DNA from: Verrucomicrobiales bacterium
GTDB lineage: Bacteria; Verrucomicrobiota; Verrucomicrobiia; Verrucomicrobiales; DEV007
Length of the DNA: 54,476 bases
Assembly (NCBI GenBank): GCA_029233965.1
Contig: JARGOP010000002.1
Span: 66,711 to 121,186, forward strand
Direction of reading: 5' to 3'
Shown here: positions 38,729 to 47,881 of the stretch, piece by piece
Layout of the letters: every line of letters starts with the position of its first letter
Position numbering within the stretch: the first letter of the stretch is position 1
The notes under the pieces: model-generated
Seen by the model: the letters and a program-made list of their open reading frames with translations, nothing else
The model's database searches: none
What the model was told of the DNA's origin: nothing
Made by a program: the position numbers and the translations under genes

Positions 38729-38860
38729 ATGGGAAAGCGGGGATTAATCGGCACGGTGATCGTATTCGCCGTGGGCTTCCTGTTGCTCGGTCTCACCAAG
38801 TGCGGATATGACAAAATTGAAGCGATCAGGGAAGCTGAGGCTGCTGCTGCGGAAAGGTGA
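38729..38860 (+). CDS. Possible 43-residue membrane protein
   Basis: A short frame from ATG 38729 encodes a basic N-terminus (MGKRG), a single hydrophobic helix ([17 protein letters not shown]), then a Cys (LTKC, lipobox-like) and a charged Ala/Glu-rich tail. GAGG at 38724-38727 is too close to the ATG to be a good ribosome site. It lies between lspA and the FKBP gene on the same strand. It could be a tiny lipoprotein or membrane peptide, or chance. Confidence 0.4.
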   Translation: MGKRGLIGTVIVFAVGFLLLGLTKCGYDKIEAIREAEAAAAER

Positions 38861-38909
38861 GCGTCTTTTCCCTTTCGTTTGTCTGCTTTCGATGGCAATT
38901 TCCGCGCTC

Positions 38910-39413
38910 ATGAAGCGCCCCCTCATTGCTGCCTTTCTTTCCGCTGCGGTCCTCTCGCTGGTTTCCTGCAAGACCAACGAGCCGGACGTCGAGTCTCCGA
39001 CCGTGCAACCTTCGGATCCGGGAAACCTTCAGTCGGCCGCAGCAACCGGTGCCAGCACCGCACCAGCTCCCTCGGGAATGCAGCGGACCTACTCAGGCTT
39101 GCAGTACCAGGTCCTGAAACCCGGAAGCGGCCCCCGTCCCACGACCTACAACAAGGTCAAGGTTCATTACCATGGCACCTTAACCAACGGGACTGTCTTT
39201 GACAGCAGTGTTCAACGGGGACAGCCCGCGACTTTCGGGGTGACGCAAGTCATTGCCGGCTGGACCGAAGGACTCCAGCTCATGCAGAAAGGGGCGAAAT
39301 ACAAGTTCATCATTCCACCGAACCTTGCCTATGGGGCGCGGGGTGCACCTCCGAAAATCGGACCGAACGAGACGCTCATCTTTGAGGTCGAGCTTCTCGA
39401 TATCCTTTATTGA
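38910..39413 (+). CDS. FKBP-type peptidyl-prolyl isomerase lipoprotein
   Basis: A cis-trans prolyl isomerase acting on envelope proteins. The frame is open from 38808, but ATG 38910 begins a lipoprotein signal ([20 protein letters not shown], lipid on Cys 20). This gives 167 residues: a low-complexity linker (about 24-60) and a complete FKBP domain ([72 protein letters not shown]). An ATG at 38892 would add six residues. Lgt and LspA, encoded upstream, would process it. Confidence 0.9.
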   Translation: MKRPLIAAFLSAAVLSLVSCKTNEPDVESPTVQPSDPGNLQSAAATGASTAPAPSGMQRTYSGLQYQVLKPGSGPRPTTYNKVKVHYHGTLTNGTVFDSSVQRGQPATFGVTQVIAGWTEGLQLMQKGAKYKFIIPPNLAYGARGAPPKIGPNETLIFEVELLDILY

Positions 39414-39502
39414 TCCTGAACCAGTCAGCAGGCAGATGCGATAAATGATTGCGTCCGGCTTCTGATTATTCTATTTCCATAGGAACCGATCAACTTTTTG
39501 CG

Positions 39503-39808
39503 ATGACACGAACCCTCGTTTTCTCTCTTCTCGGCGCTTTCGCCCTGCAGTTCACCGCGACGACCGCGTCAGCGGGCCGTTTCCGCAAATGCGAATGCGT
39601 TGGCGACTACCAGCCACCCCGCGGCGTCGTGAAATGGTATACGGTGAAAAAGAAGAAAGAATGGGAGCAGCGATACCACTGTCTTCCCTGTGGTCGCAAG
39701 ATTCCCTACAAAGTCCAGGTGATCACCTATGTGGACCGTTATTCCGACGGGACCAAGCGCACCTGGAAATGTGACATCGCAGGTTCCGAGATTACGCTTG
39801 GGAAATAG
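39503..39808 (+). CDS. Small secreted Cys-containing protein
   Basis: No family recognised. A 101-residue product from ATG 39503 with a Sec signal peptide (LVFSLLGAFALQFTATTASA, cleavage after about residue 24). The ~77-residue mature part is basic and contains five Cys in CEC, CLPC and a late single Cys, suggesting disulfides or metal binding. The frame is open upstream to 39449, but the signal peptide supports 39503. A bidirectional terminator at 39841-39869 separates it from rpsT. Confidence 0.65.
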   Translation: MTRTLVFSLLGAFALQFTATTASAGRFRKCECVGDYQPPRGVVKWYTVKKKKEWEQRYHCLPCGRKIPYKVQVITYVDRYSDGTKRTWKCDIAGSEITLGK

Positions 39809-39840
39809 CGGTTCCCTTCGGAAAGCCCTCCGGAGCACAA

Positions 39841-39869
39841 AAAAACCCCGCAACAGCGGGGTTTGATTT
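39841..39869. terminator. Bidirectional terminator between the secreted-protein gene and rpsT
   Basis: AAACCCCGC (39843-39851) and GCGGGGTTT (39856-39864) pair perfectly around AACA. An A-run precedes the stem and a T-rich run follows it, so it can end transcripts arriving from both sides. Confidence 0.88.
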
Positions 39870-39936
39870 GCTCAACAGGATCAGGTCGATGACCTGAAAG
39901 GATCGAGTTGGCGGAATCAGCGGGAACCCACCGGAA

Positions 39937-40200
39937 TCAGGCGGCTTTCGCAATTGAAGCCGCGGCGCGGGCTTTGAGGCGGCTCGCGGTGTTCTTGTGA
40001 AGAGTTCCTTTCTTGGCAGCCTTGTCAGCAGCAGAAGCGAACTTGTCGTAAGCCTCCTGAGCTTTCCTGGCATCCCCGGATTCAACAGCCGCAGCTACTT
40101 CTTTGCGAAGAACCTTAACGCGAGTCTTGAGGATTCGGTTGCGAGCGGTCTCTTTCTTGGTCTTGCGGACACGCTTAAGGGCTGATCTGGTGTTGGCCAT
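39937..40200 (-). CDS. rpsT: 30S ribosomal protein S20
   Basis: An 87-residue basic primary 16S rRNA-binding protein of the small subunit. The N-terminus MANTRSALKRVRKTKKETARN and the later DKAAKKGTLHKNTASRLKARAA are diagnostic. The length is normal. It is transcribed alone on the - strand toward the terminator at 39841-39869. Confidence 0.97.
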   Translation of the reverse strand: MANTRSALKRVRKTKKETARNRILKTRVKVLRKEVAAAVESGDARKAQEAYDKFASAADKAAKKGTLHKNTASRLKARAAASIAKAA

Positions 40201-40347
40201 TTGTTCAGAATGTTTCGGTCAATGAATAGGAGGGCGGAAGATACTCGTTTACCGCGTGCCGTCAAGGGCTATATCATGGGATGGGAACAGGAGGCACGAG
40301 AGCAGAACGGCAGCTGTTGCCTCCCTTCCAAGCGGGGGAGTTAGTCA

Positions 40348-41520
40348 TCAGGGCGTAATAAACGGCCGAAGGTAGTCGAACTGCCCGAAGCCTTCTTCAC
40401 CAACGGCATTGTAGATACAAAGGGTGAGAAACTTAGCCTTTTTCGGGTCCAGCCTGATGATGAGACTGCTCGCATTATCTTCTCCAATGGACTCGAAACG
40501 ACTCGCGAGTGAAATACCGTAGTTTTGTATCTCCACTTCGTCAGAAGGGTCGAGCTCGGCGGCGTGTACGATCAGCTCCTGAACCTGTTCCATTTCCTCA
40601 TTGGAAACGGCTCTGAAGGGACGAACTTTGCGGGGCTGACGTTTTTCCATTGTGGATGGGCTCGAGGAAGAGGGAGTCGAAGTTTCAGCATTGCCTGACC
40701 CGTCGGCAGACACATTCGAAGGAAGTGCAGCTGTCGGATCCGCGATGCTCTGCCCGAGGATCTGCAGCAGGCTGCGCAGCATCTGAACGTTCATGATCAT
40801 GTTGCCGCTCTGTGTTTCCACGTTGATGTAGGGAATTCTCGCTCGTCCGCAATAGACCGAGAGTGATCCATCATCCATCGGAGTCGATGATTGCAGAACC
40901 ACGTTGTAACCTTGGGCCTTAAGTGCTTCAAAGTGGGTATTCGCCGTCACAAGGAAGAAGTTGTCAGGGTCGCGATCAGGATTTATGTGCAGCTCGCCTG
41001 TCGAGTCCGCCTCGCTTCCCCCACTTCGGTAGGAATTGATGGAATATCCCCCGGGCGTGTTGTTGTGGAGCGCGACGACTGTCTTGGCCCTGCTGATGTA
41101 TTGCTTCAGATAGGACCGGCTGAAGGTCTCAACCAAATCCGCATCTCCAGGACGCGGCACGGAGAACCGCCTCAGGTCACGCTCGATACCATCGCGGCTG
41201 AACATACGATTTGGATCGATCGTGACGCTGCTGCGACCGGGTGCGAGATGCAGGCGCCTGTCTCCACCGGCCTGGATGCCGACATACTTGCCGCTGATCT
41301 CGGGGAGATGACCTTTAATCGCAGAGATCCCGGTCTTTTCGTTCGAATGCAGCGAGACGAAGAGGAGACCGCTCTCCCCTCTGCCTCCGGTGAAAATCTC
41401 AAACTCTACTTCCTGCTCTCCCAGCAACAGTATCTCAATCTCAGCTGTTCTGGCGCTGGAGAAAAGAGCAAGGAGCGTGGCTCCAGTAACCAGACTGAGT
41501 TTATGGCCGGAAATCTTCAC
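40348..41520 (-). CDS. Putative secreted M14-like zinc peptidase
   Basis: A 390-residue protein with a signal peptide (about 1-25, ending SARTA). Residues ~27-240 carry a complete M14 carboxypeptidase-like set: HxxE (H58, E61 in LHSNEKTG), DPNR (R105), a third His (H152 in ALHNN) and a candidate catalytic Glu (E235 in IPYINVETQ). The remainder is a Ser/Pro-rich linker (about 265-305) and an alpha/beta C-terminus of unknown family. It starts with GTG at 41520, 20 bases inside the metacaspase gene, so translation is probably coupled. Peptidoglycan or peptide hydrolysis is possible; no close named family is recognised, so this is motif-based inference. Confidence 0.68.
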   Translation of the reverse strand: MKISGHKLSLVTGATLLALFSSARTAEIEILLLGEQEVEFEIFTGGRGESGLLFVSLHSNEKTGISAIKGHLPEISGKYVGIQAGGDRRLHLAPGRSSVTIDPNRMFSRDGIERDLRRFSVPRPGDADLVETFSRSYLKQYISRAKTVVALHNNTPGGYSINSYRSGGSEADSTGELHINPDRDPDNFFLVTANTHFEALKAQGYNVVLQSSTPMDDGSLSVYCGRARIPYINVETQSGNMIMNVQMLRSLLQILGQSIADPTAALPSNVSADGSGNAETSTPSSSSPSTMEKRQPRKVRPFRAVSNEEMEQVQELIVHAAELDPSDEVEIQNYGISLASRFESIGEDNASSLIIRLDPKKAKFLTLCIYNAVGEEGFGQFDYLRPFITP

Positions 41521-42931
41521 GGAGGATAGTAAATTTGTTGTTGTTGCCGCGCTTGAGAGTCAGGGTCTTCTGGCCCTTGTCACTGTAGCCGCCAGAGCTG
41601 TAGGACTGTGTGAAATTGACCTCGACAGTATCGCCGAAGTTCTGGTAGCTGATGTTTGAGACCCCAACGTAGACGGAGTTTCCGCGGCTGAACTTCGATT
41701 GCTTGTCGTTCATCCAGGTGGAGTAGCTCATCGTTTTCGTTCCTGTTCGTGTTGAGTAGTTTCGCCCGACAAATTCTGAGTGATAGAGCTCCCGATAGGC
41801 CGTCATGTTCTGTGACTCCCAGGCAGATTCCCAAATGGCTATGAACTTTCCCAGTTCTTCATCCAGTGAACGCGTCTTTGTATTGTCGATCGTTCCTGAC
41901 TGCCCGGTTGCAGGAGCAGGCGGACTCTCTTTGGAATCCTCCAGCTTTTTCATCAATTCCTGGTTCTGAGCCATCAGGTTCTTGAGCATCTCCTGCATTT
42001 CGGGAGTCATTCCGGAGTTTGACGCGGGATCCGGGATGGATACGGACTCTCCGCCTTCTTTGTTTCGCTTGCTCATCTCAGCGATCATGTCCTCAAAGGC
42101 ATCGCGCATCGTGTCGATCCGCTGCTCCACTTTGGCGAGGTCTCCGCCGTTCTGAGTTCCGTCTCCTTTCACCAGCATGTAATCGTCAATCGTGGCATCA
42201 AGGTAGAGAAACGGGCTTTGGTCGACTCTTCTTTTTACCTCCCTGGACGCAATCCTGAATGCATCGAGGAGCTCCAGTCCCTCCGAGGGGCGTGTGCTCA
42301 GTGCTCTCGCAAGCTCAAGGGTGTAGGGGGAGTTGTCGCCCTGTCCATCGAGGGCGACGGCATTATCGGCGGTGCTGTAGGCAATGATGGTCCCTTCAGC
42401 ACCTTTCATCTTGGCCAGCCCCACGGTGGCGGAGCTGCGGGTTTTCCAGTTGCGGGCGAGGGGATTGTTGCGGCAACAGTCGAGCACGACGACTTTTATC
42501 GACGCGCCGGCCGCTACCATGGTATCGAGCGCCAGATTGGCAGACATGGCTTCGCGCTTCAACTCGTGTTCCTCGCGGAAATCGGCTCCGATCGGGATGA
42601 GATAATTGACATCTTTCGACTGAATTCCGTGCCCGGCGAAAAAAAAGAACGCGAGCGAATTGGGACGAATGCGCTCAGCAAACTTATAGAGCGCGTCATC
42701 CATAGCGCTGATGTCGAGATCTTTTTCCACGATCACCTCGAAGCCCAGTTCATCGAGAGCTTCCGCCATCTTGTCGGCATCGTTGGTGGGATTGGCCAGC
42801 TCGAGGTTGCCTCCGTATTTCGAATTTCCGATAACCAGGGCGATTCGATTTCGCGCTTCAGCGATCTCGATCGCAGCCAGGGAAAGAAACAGGCCGACGA
42901 TGACTGCAAATGACGAACAAGCGTTTTTCAT
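41501..42931 (-). CDS. Secreted metacaspase-like protease (peptidase C14) with NTF2-like C-terminus
   Basis: A 476-residue protein. An N-terminal hydrophobic segment/signal (about 6-26) is followed by a caspase domain (about 27-255) starting RIALVIGNSKYG, with catalytic H101 (FFAGHGIQ) and C153 (LDCCRNNP). A helical, probably coiled-coil stretch (about 262-340) and a Pro-rich linker follow. The last ~115 residues are NTF2/Cds6-like (FIAIWESAWESQNMTAYRELY to KFTILREDF), a fold often found in envelope proteins. Bacterial metacaspases usually cut after Arg or Lys. The signal suggests activity outside the cytoplasm. It overlaps the M14-like gene by 20 bases. Confidence 0.88.
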   Translation of the reverse strand: MKNACSSFAVIVGLFLSLAAIEIAEARNRIALVIGNSKYGGNLELANPTNDADKMAEALDELGFEVIVEKDLDISAMDDALYKFAERIRPNSLAFFFFAGHGIQSKDVNYLIPIGADFREEHELKREAMSANLALDTMVAAGASIKVVVLDCCRNNPLARNWKTRSSATVGLAKMKGAEGTIIAYSTADNAVALDGQGDNSPYTLELARALSTRPSEGLELLDAFRIASREVKRRVDQSPFLYLDATIDDYMLVKGDGTQNGGDLAKVEQRIDTMRDAFEDMIAEMSKRNKEGGESVSIPDPASNSGMTPEMQEMLKNLMAQNQELMKKLEDSKESPPAPATGQSGTIDNTKTRSLDEELGKFIAIWESAWESQNMTAYRELYHSEFVGRNYSTRTGTKTMSYSTWMNDKQSKFSRGNSVYVGVSNISYQNFGDTVEVNFTQSYSSGGYSDKGQKTLTLKRGNNNKFTILREDFRP

Positions 42932-43194
42932 AAGGGAAGCTCAGAAAGTGACGACTTTCGAGGGTAATTTAAACAGTGAGCAGGATTCAAGCCTGAAGTC
43001 GCTGAAATTCCACCGCCCCTCCTTAGCTTTTGGACTGCACGTCAGGGGTCGGATGACGACGTTTGAGACGGTAGCGAGATGCCACCAATCGGCTACATGA
43101 TGGCGTCGGAAGACTCCTAATTCTCTTCTGGCGGATCCTATCCGCAGTCCTATATTGGAACGAAAATTGGTTTTCACCCTCCTCCCAGCCCTTC

Positions 43195-44169
43195 ATGACA
43201 ACACCAGTTTCAGCGAAAACTCCGAGTCGTGGTTTTGTCCTGACCGTTGTTGCGGCTTTGGTTGTTCACTTGGGACTTCCGGTCACAGAATGGTCCTGCC
43301 ACGCTCAGGCTCAGGAAATTCCTGACGAGCTCCTTGAGGATGAGCATGTTCGTGAAGAATTCGGCGTGAACAAATTCACGACTCCCTCGATCAAGAAGAT
43401 CTTCGAGGATCTTCAAAAGCTTCGTCCTCTGCCATATGATGAGTTGAAGCGGACGATGCCTGAAGCGACTCCAACCGATCGCACCCAGCTCGCGATTACG
43501 GTTGGCCTGCTCCTTGCCGATGGATTCTTTGCGGTCGAGGCAGAGCAGTTTTTTGACCTGGAACCAGTGGGGCGGTCACTGCTTAAACACGCGACCAGCC
43601 TCGGCTCAGGGACCCGCATCTCCAGTCACATGAAAAGCATGCTGGAGAAAGGAGCTCTGAGCGACTGGGAGGAACTGAAAAACGAACTGTCCCGCACCCA
43701 GAAAGATGTCGAAAAAGAGATGGTTCTGATTCGTGACGTCGATGCTGCCAACCTCGTCAGCCTTGGCGGATGGCTTCGGGCTTTCGAGATCGGCACAGCA
43801 GCATCTCTCAATCCTTACGATCCAGCGAAAGCATCAACGCTCGCCCGTCCTGACATCGTTGAGTATTTCGTGCTGAATCTTGAAACGCTTGAGCCGCGGA
43901 TTCAGGAAAATGAAATGGTGAAAAAGATTCGTGAAGCTCTTGTGGATATTCAGAAGAGGACCACGCTTCCCGAGCAGGAGATCCTCAGTGAAACGGAAGT
44001 GCAGGAGTTGCGGGTCATCGTCGAAGATCTCGTGGACATGGCCTATGGTTCCGAACGTCTTATCGAGATGACCGATGCCGGCAGTAAGAAGGAAGTGCCC
44101 GGTGATTCTCCCACGACGACAACTCCGGCTGCGACAGGCGGCGTGATTTCCGGTGAGGTTCCGGAGTAA
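43195..44169 (+). CDS. Secreted or anchored protein of unknown function
   Basis: I do not recognise the family. The 324-residue product has an N-terminal hydrophobic segment (FVLTVVAALVVHLGLPVTEW, about 14-33) and probable cleavage near HAQAQ (about 37-42). The rest is mostly alpha-helical and acidic, ending in a Thr/Pro/Gly-rich tail (about 298-324). There are no catalytic motifs. It is divergent from the metacaspase gene across a 263-base gap, so the two could share regulation. Confidence 0.7.
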   Translation: MTTPVSAKTPSRGFVLTVVAALVVHLGLPVTEWSCHAQAQEIPDELLEDEHVREEFGVNKFTTPSIKKIFEDLQKLRPLPYDELKRTMPEATPTDRTQLAITVGLLLADGFFAVEAEQFFDLEPVGRSLLKHATSLGSGTRISSHMKSMLEKGALSDWEELKNELSRTQKDVEKEMVLIRDVDAANLVSLGGWLRAFEIGTAASLNPYDPAKASTLARPDIVEYFVLNLETLEPRIQENEMVKKIREALVDIQKRTTLPEQEILSETEVQELRVIVEDLVDMAYGSERLIEMTDAGSKKEVPGDSPTTTTPAATGGVISGEVPE

Positions 44170-44311
44170 CGGCCCGCCGCCCGGCGTAATGCCGCTCTTT
44201 TTCCTGATCCGCGTCCCGTTTCAGGAGGATGGAAAAGCCGCTACCTGAGTGGCTGCGAATGCTGGCGAGCCCGGGGGCGCTTACGCTCAAATCTGCGGGC
44301 CTGTAAACCAC

Positions 44312-45025
44312 TCACCGCTCAAGATGACCTTCCGCCTCAAGGGCCTCCATGATCTTCAGGGCCGCATAGGCATCATTCGCCGCATAGAGCAATTGCGCTG
44401 ACCGGAGTTCGGACTCGGCCCAGTTACTCGTCGTGATCGATTTCGATTTCTTGAACCCCTGCTTGAGCAAAGCACCCATCGCACCGCGGACGCCGATCTG
44501 TCCCCGGTAGCCAAGCTTCCGAAAGATCTGATCGAGATCGAGAACATGGTTCAGGGCAATTCCGAGACGGCTCCGGATCTGTCCGTGGTCGTTCTTCAAC
44601 CCGAATCCCACCTTGAGGATTTCCTTCGATTCGATGAGATCAGCAACGACTTTCTCGCACTCACTCCGATGAAGCTGAAAAATATACGCTTTATCAGCAA
44701 GCGCGAACTGCACGACATGAGGGCCGTCACTCTTTTGACCGACGCGGAAGGTCGGCCTTGCCTCGGTATCAAATCCGCCCAGTCCCGCCGCGAAAATTTC
44801 TTCCGCAGCGCGTTCACACTCGGCCCGGGTCGCAGGCACGTGGATCCGGTCGAGAGGGAGCCCCGCAAAGGGAGGCAGGGCGGCCGTCTCCGCTTTCGTC
44901 GGGGCGACCGGCCAGTCCTGCTTCGCCGCCTTCTCCCGATCACCTGACCCCGCGCTGCCGCCACGGGTATTGGGTGACGACGAGACCGGGCGTCGGCGAT
45001 GGCTTCGGGGTTGCGGTTTATTCAT
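44312..45025 (-). CDS. DEDD-type 3'-5' exonuclease
   Basis: A 237-residue ribonuclease D-like/DnaQ-fold exonuclease. Catalytic motifs: ExoI GGFDTEARP (D86, E88), ExoII FGLKNDHGQI and ExoIII YAANDAYAALKI (a DEDDy type). The start is ATG 45025 (MNKPQPRSHRRR); upstream in-frame codons look non-coding. The first ~45 residues are basic and low-complexity. There is no HRDC domain, so it is not full-length RNase D. The substrate, RNA or DNA, cannot be told from sequence. Confidence 0.88.
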   Translation of the reverse strand: MNKPQPRSHRRRPVSSSPNTRGGSAGSGDREKAAKQDWPVAPTKAETAALPPFAGLPLDRIHVPATRAECERAAEEIFAAGLGGFDTEARPTFRVGQKSDGPHVVQFALADKAYIFQLHRSECEKVVADLIESKEILKVGFGLKNDHGQIRSRLGIALNHVLDLDQIFRKLGYRGQIGVRGAMGALLKQGFKKSKSITTSNWAESELRSAQLLYAANDAYAALKIMEALEAEGHLER

Positions 45026-45180
45026 TGAGTGGCTGCTGCCCCGCAGTTTGGAGGAATTTAGATCACTCTGCAAACATTCCGTCGGTGACATCAACCCGCT
45101 GACGAACTGGCCATTGCAGACCATCGCCGCCCTCCGAAAGCTTCCGCTACGTCTTCGCTTCCTCGAAACCTCTCCGCACC

Positions 45181-45459
45181 GGAAGATGCCAACCTTCCGA
45201 CCGCATTGCCCCCGCGAATCACGCCCATTTCGGAACGGTGGCCCGTTCCGCTACCCTTCCTGTCGCGGAAGATGCCAACCTTCCGAACGCGTTGCCACCG
45301 CGAACCACGCCCATTTCGGAACGGTGGCCCGTTCCGCTACCCTTCCTGTCGCGGAAGATGCCAACCTTCCGAACGCGTTGCCACCGCGAACCACGCCCAT
45401 TTCGGAACGGTGGCCCGTTCCGCTACCCTTCCTGTCGCGGAAGGTGCCAACCTTCCGAA
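45181..45459. repeat. 86-base tandem repeat, three full copies plus a fragment
   Basis: Copies start at 45181, 45267 and 45353, with a 21-base remnant from 45439 to 45459. Copies 2 and 3 are identical; copy 1 differs at four positions. Each unit contains two hairpins: GGAAG/CTTCC arms, and CGGAACGG-TGGC-CCGTTCCG (45231-45250 in copy 1). The unit is not a multiple of three, so the long frames crossing it are artefacts. It fills most of the 456-base gap between the exonuclease and M48 genes, which otherwise shows nothing. Confidence 0.95.
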
Positions 45460-45481
45460 TTCGGAGCCTATCCGCAGGTAA

Positions 45482-46210
45482 TCACCGCTCACGCTCCAAC
45501 CTCGCAATCCGCTCTTCAGGGGCGGGGTGAGAAGACAGGTATTCACCGAGTACCTCCGGATTTGTGCCCAGTCGTTCGATTCTTCGGAGAAAAGAAATCG
45601 CTTCCCCGGGATCATAGCCTGCCGCGCTCATGAGACCGATTCCATCCTGATCGGCTTCGAATTCGAAATTCTTCGAGTGAGCGCTCCGGAGCATCGGCAG
45701 GCCCTGCGACCGCACCCAGCCGGAGAGAATCCCCGCCCGTCCCGCCGCAAAAGAAGCAGCCCGTAGTGCCGATTGCTGGATCATGCGATCCCAGGTATGA
45801 CGGCGGATGACATGAGCCGTTTCGTGGGCAATCACAAAGGCTACTTCGTCGACACTCCCTTCACAAAAATCGACGAGAGACCGGCTTACGAAGAGATACC
45901 CTCCCGGCAGGCCGATCGTGCCCGGGAAATCACTCTGCATCAGTTCGCAACGATACGTAAAACCCGGTTGGTCGACACAGGGTTCGAGACGGTGACAGAT
46001 CCCCCGGATCCAGTTCAGCAGTTCCGGCTCGTCGAGAATTTTCGTGGCAAGACGGAGCTCCGCCGCAAGCGTTTCTCCAAGGTCGCGTTCCGCGTCGATC
46101 GCTTCCTGCTCCGTTCCGGTGAGCCCCTCCCAAATCCACTTGCTCTTGCGATAGGTCGGCACCGCCGCGCGCCCCAGCTTACGTCCTAAATCTTCGAAGA
46201 AGCTGCTCAT
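45482..46210 (-). CDS. M48-family metalloprotease
   Basis: A 242-residue zinc protease (starting at ATG 46210, MSSFFEDLGRKLG; a GTG at 46234 is an alternative). The active-site HETAH is at 129-133 with a third-ligand Glu in EFEADQDGIGLM. The C-terminal SSHPAPEERIARLE is typical of BepA/LoiP/YggG-like proteins. No signal peptide or membrane helix is clear, unlike most BepA homologues, so it may be cytoplasmic or the N-terminus may be wrongly placed. Its stop lies 22 bases from the tandem-repeat array. Confidence 0.87.
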   Translation of the reverse strand: MSSFFEDLGRKLGRAAVPTYRKSKWIWEGLTGTEQEAIDAERDLGETLAAELRLATKILDEPELLNWIRGICHRLEPCVDQPGFTYRCELMQSDFPGTIGLPGGYLFVSRSLVDFCEGSVDEVAFVIAHETAHVIRRHTWDRMIQQSALRAASFAAGRAGILSGWVRSQGLPMLRSAHSKNFEFEADQDGIGLMSAAGYDPGEAISFLRRIERLGTNPEVLGEYLSSHPAPEERIARLERER

Positions 46211-46320
46211 GTCATGGTTGTTCCCGCGCCGCACCCGGGTCGGCGGCTTTTTTCATCGTGACGGAAAGTGGAGCAGAATACAATGACGCTCTTTGGGGTG
46301 AGAGGAAAGCCTCTCCGCTC

Positions 46321-47082
46321 CTAACCCTTACGCGCCTTCATCCCCAACCACCGGTTCCTCTCTTCGCGATCCATTTTTTCAATCGCGTAGCGGAGCATCA
46401 CCCGCGGCATCACCGCCGCATGTTCCTGCAGAAAAACGCGCAGGAGCTCGAGATCCCGTTTCCCGGCCTCCCGCAGCATCCAACCGACCGCCTTTTGAAT
46501 CAAATCATGCGGGTGTCCGATGAAACTCTCCGCGAGCCAGAGAATCTCTGAAAATTCCGAGCGCCGGATCAGCGGAAAACACGCGACCACCGCGACCCGC
46601 TGCCGCCACCAGTCCGTCGATGCCGCGAGCGGCTCGAGGGACGCGAGACGCTCCCCGCGCGGGCGGCCCACGAGCCACTCACCGAGAATCTTATGGGCGG
46701 AAACGTCGACGAGATCCCAGTAATTCACGCCGTCGAGGTGGGCGAGATAGAAGTCCTTCAGCTCCGTCCTTTCGCTGTCGCTCCGCGACCTGGTGAAGCG
46801 GTTCACGAGGATGATCAGGGCGGTCAATCGATACTCGTGCGTCGTTTCCGCGAGGAGCAGCTCCAGCTCCTTCAAAGGAAGGTCATGAAAGGAACGCGCC
46901 ACCTCGCGCTGCAGAGGAACCGTCACTCCGAGGAAGAGATCGCCCTCACTACGGTTCTCCGGATCGCTCTTGAAGAAACGCGGAAAAAACTCCGCCTTCT
47001 CCCGGTTCGAGAGCTTGCGCAAACTGTCCCGAACCCCCGCGGCTGAGGGTGCTTTCTTTTCCACGCCTGTCTTCCGATTCAT
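46321..47082 (-). CDS. AlkD-like DNA alkylation repair protein
   Basis: A 253-residue ARM/HEAT-repeat DNA glycosylase of the AlkC/AlkD family, which excises bulky or cationic alkylpurines without base flipping. Family features: LGVTVPLQREVAR, the NYWDLVDVSA segment holding the catalytic Asp, and HDLIQKAVGWMLREAGKRD. It is of normal length, from ATG 47082. It lies on the same strand as the M48 gene with an 110-base gap. Confidence 0.92.
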   Translation of the reverse strand: MNRKTGVEKKAPSAAGVRDSLRKLSNREKAEFFPRFFKSDPENRSEGDLFLGVTVPLQREVARSFHDLPLKELELLLAETTHEYRLTALIILVNRFTRSRSDSERTELKDFYLAHLDGVNYWDLVDVSAHKILGEWLVGRPRGERLASLEPLAASTDWWRQRVAVVACFPLIRRSEFSEILWLAESFIGHPHDLIQKAVGWMLREAGKRDLELLRVFLQEHAAVMPRVMLRYAIEKMDREERNRWLGMKARKG

Positions 47083-47309
47083 CCCCCCACTGTGCCCAGG
47101 AACCGCCGCCGAGTCTTTCTCTTTTTCCTAATCCGTTTCTATCGCTCGCCGCCGCCCTCTCCACTCGACGAGGTGGCGCGCTAAACACAGAAATTCGCTG
47201 GCCCAAACCCCGCGCGAATAGTATGTCAGGGCGCGTCGGCCTCCCGGCCCTCGTCCGCGACCCGCCTTGACCGGTCCCTTTTTCCCTCGACTTCACTGAA
47301 TCAACCACC

Positions 47310-47789
47310 ATGGCATCCGAACCCTTTCTTGACCTCGCAACTCTGAACCTGAACGACGTGGCCGTTTCCAAAGAAGAGATTTTTAAGGTCAATCCGCAGC
47401 GCGACGAGTTCGAGCAGCTGGACCGAATCATCTTGATCGACCTCGAAGCCGGCATGGCTGTCGGGATCAAGACGCAGACTCCCGAAGAATTCTGGACCCG
47501 GGGACACATTCCCGGCCGCCCCCTCATGCCCGGGGTTCTCATGATCGAAATGGCCGCCCAGATCAGTTCTGTCATTTATCACCTGAAGTTCGAGACCGGC
47601 GGGAAAAAGTTCTTCGGCTTCGGCGGGGTGAACAACGTGAAGTTCCGTGGCAGCGTCGAACCGCGGGATGATCTCATCATGGTCGTGAGAGCGAAAGCTC
47701 TGCGATCAAGAATGGCGATCTTCGAGGCCCAGGGCTTTGTCGACGGGAAGATGGTATTTGAAGGGGAAGTGACCGGGCTGGTGCTTTGA
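47310..47789 (+). CDS. FabZ-like 3-hydroxyacyl-ACP dehydratase
   Basis: A 159-residue single hot-dog-fold protein with the FabZ active-site segment RGHIPGRPLMPGVLMIEMAAQ: His 66 and Glu 80 are the catalytic pair. The segment VNNVKFRGSVEPRDDL also matches. It is slightly longer at the N-terminus than typical FabZ, and no lpx or fab genes are next to it, so it may be an accessory paralogue for another acyl chain rather than the housekeeping FabZ. Confidence 0.88.
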   Translation: MASEPFLDLATLNLNDVAVSKEEIFKVNPQRDEFEQLDRIILIDLEAGMAVGIKTQTPEEFWTRGHIPGRPLMPGVLMIEMAAQISSVIYHLKFETGGKKFFGFGGVNNVKFRGSVEPRDDLIMVVRAKALRSRMAIFEAQGFVDGKMVFEGEVTGLVL

Positions 47790-47881
47790 TCACAGAGTGG
47801 ATCAAGAGCGGGAGATGCCGGACTACCTGACCCGCCGTTCCCGTGCCGGGGTGGTGCTGTCATCAACTTCCGACGGGAGGA

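Noticed and set aside
44970-45633. Three overlapping long + strand frames with repeated peptide segments
   Set aside because: They arise from the 86-base tandem repeat read in different frames and overlap real - strand genes; composition is not protein-like.
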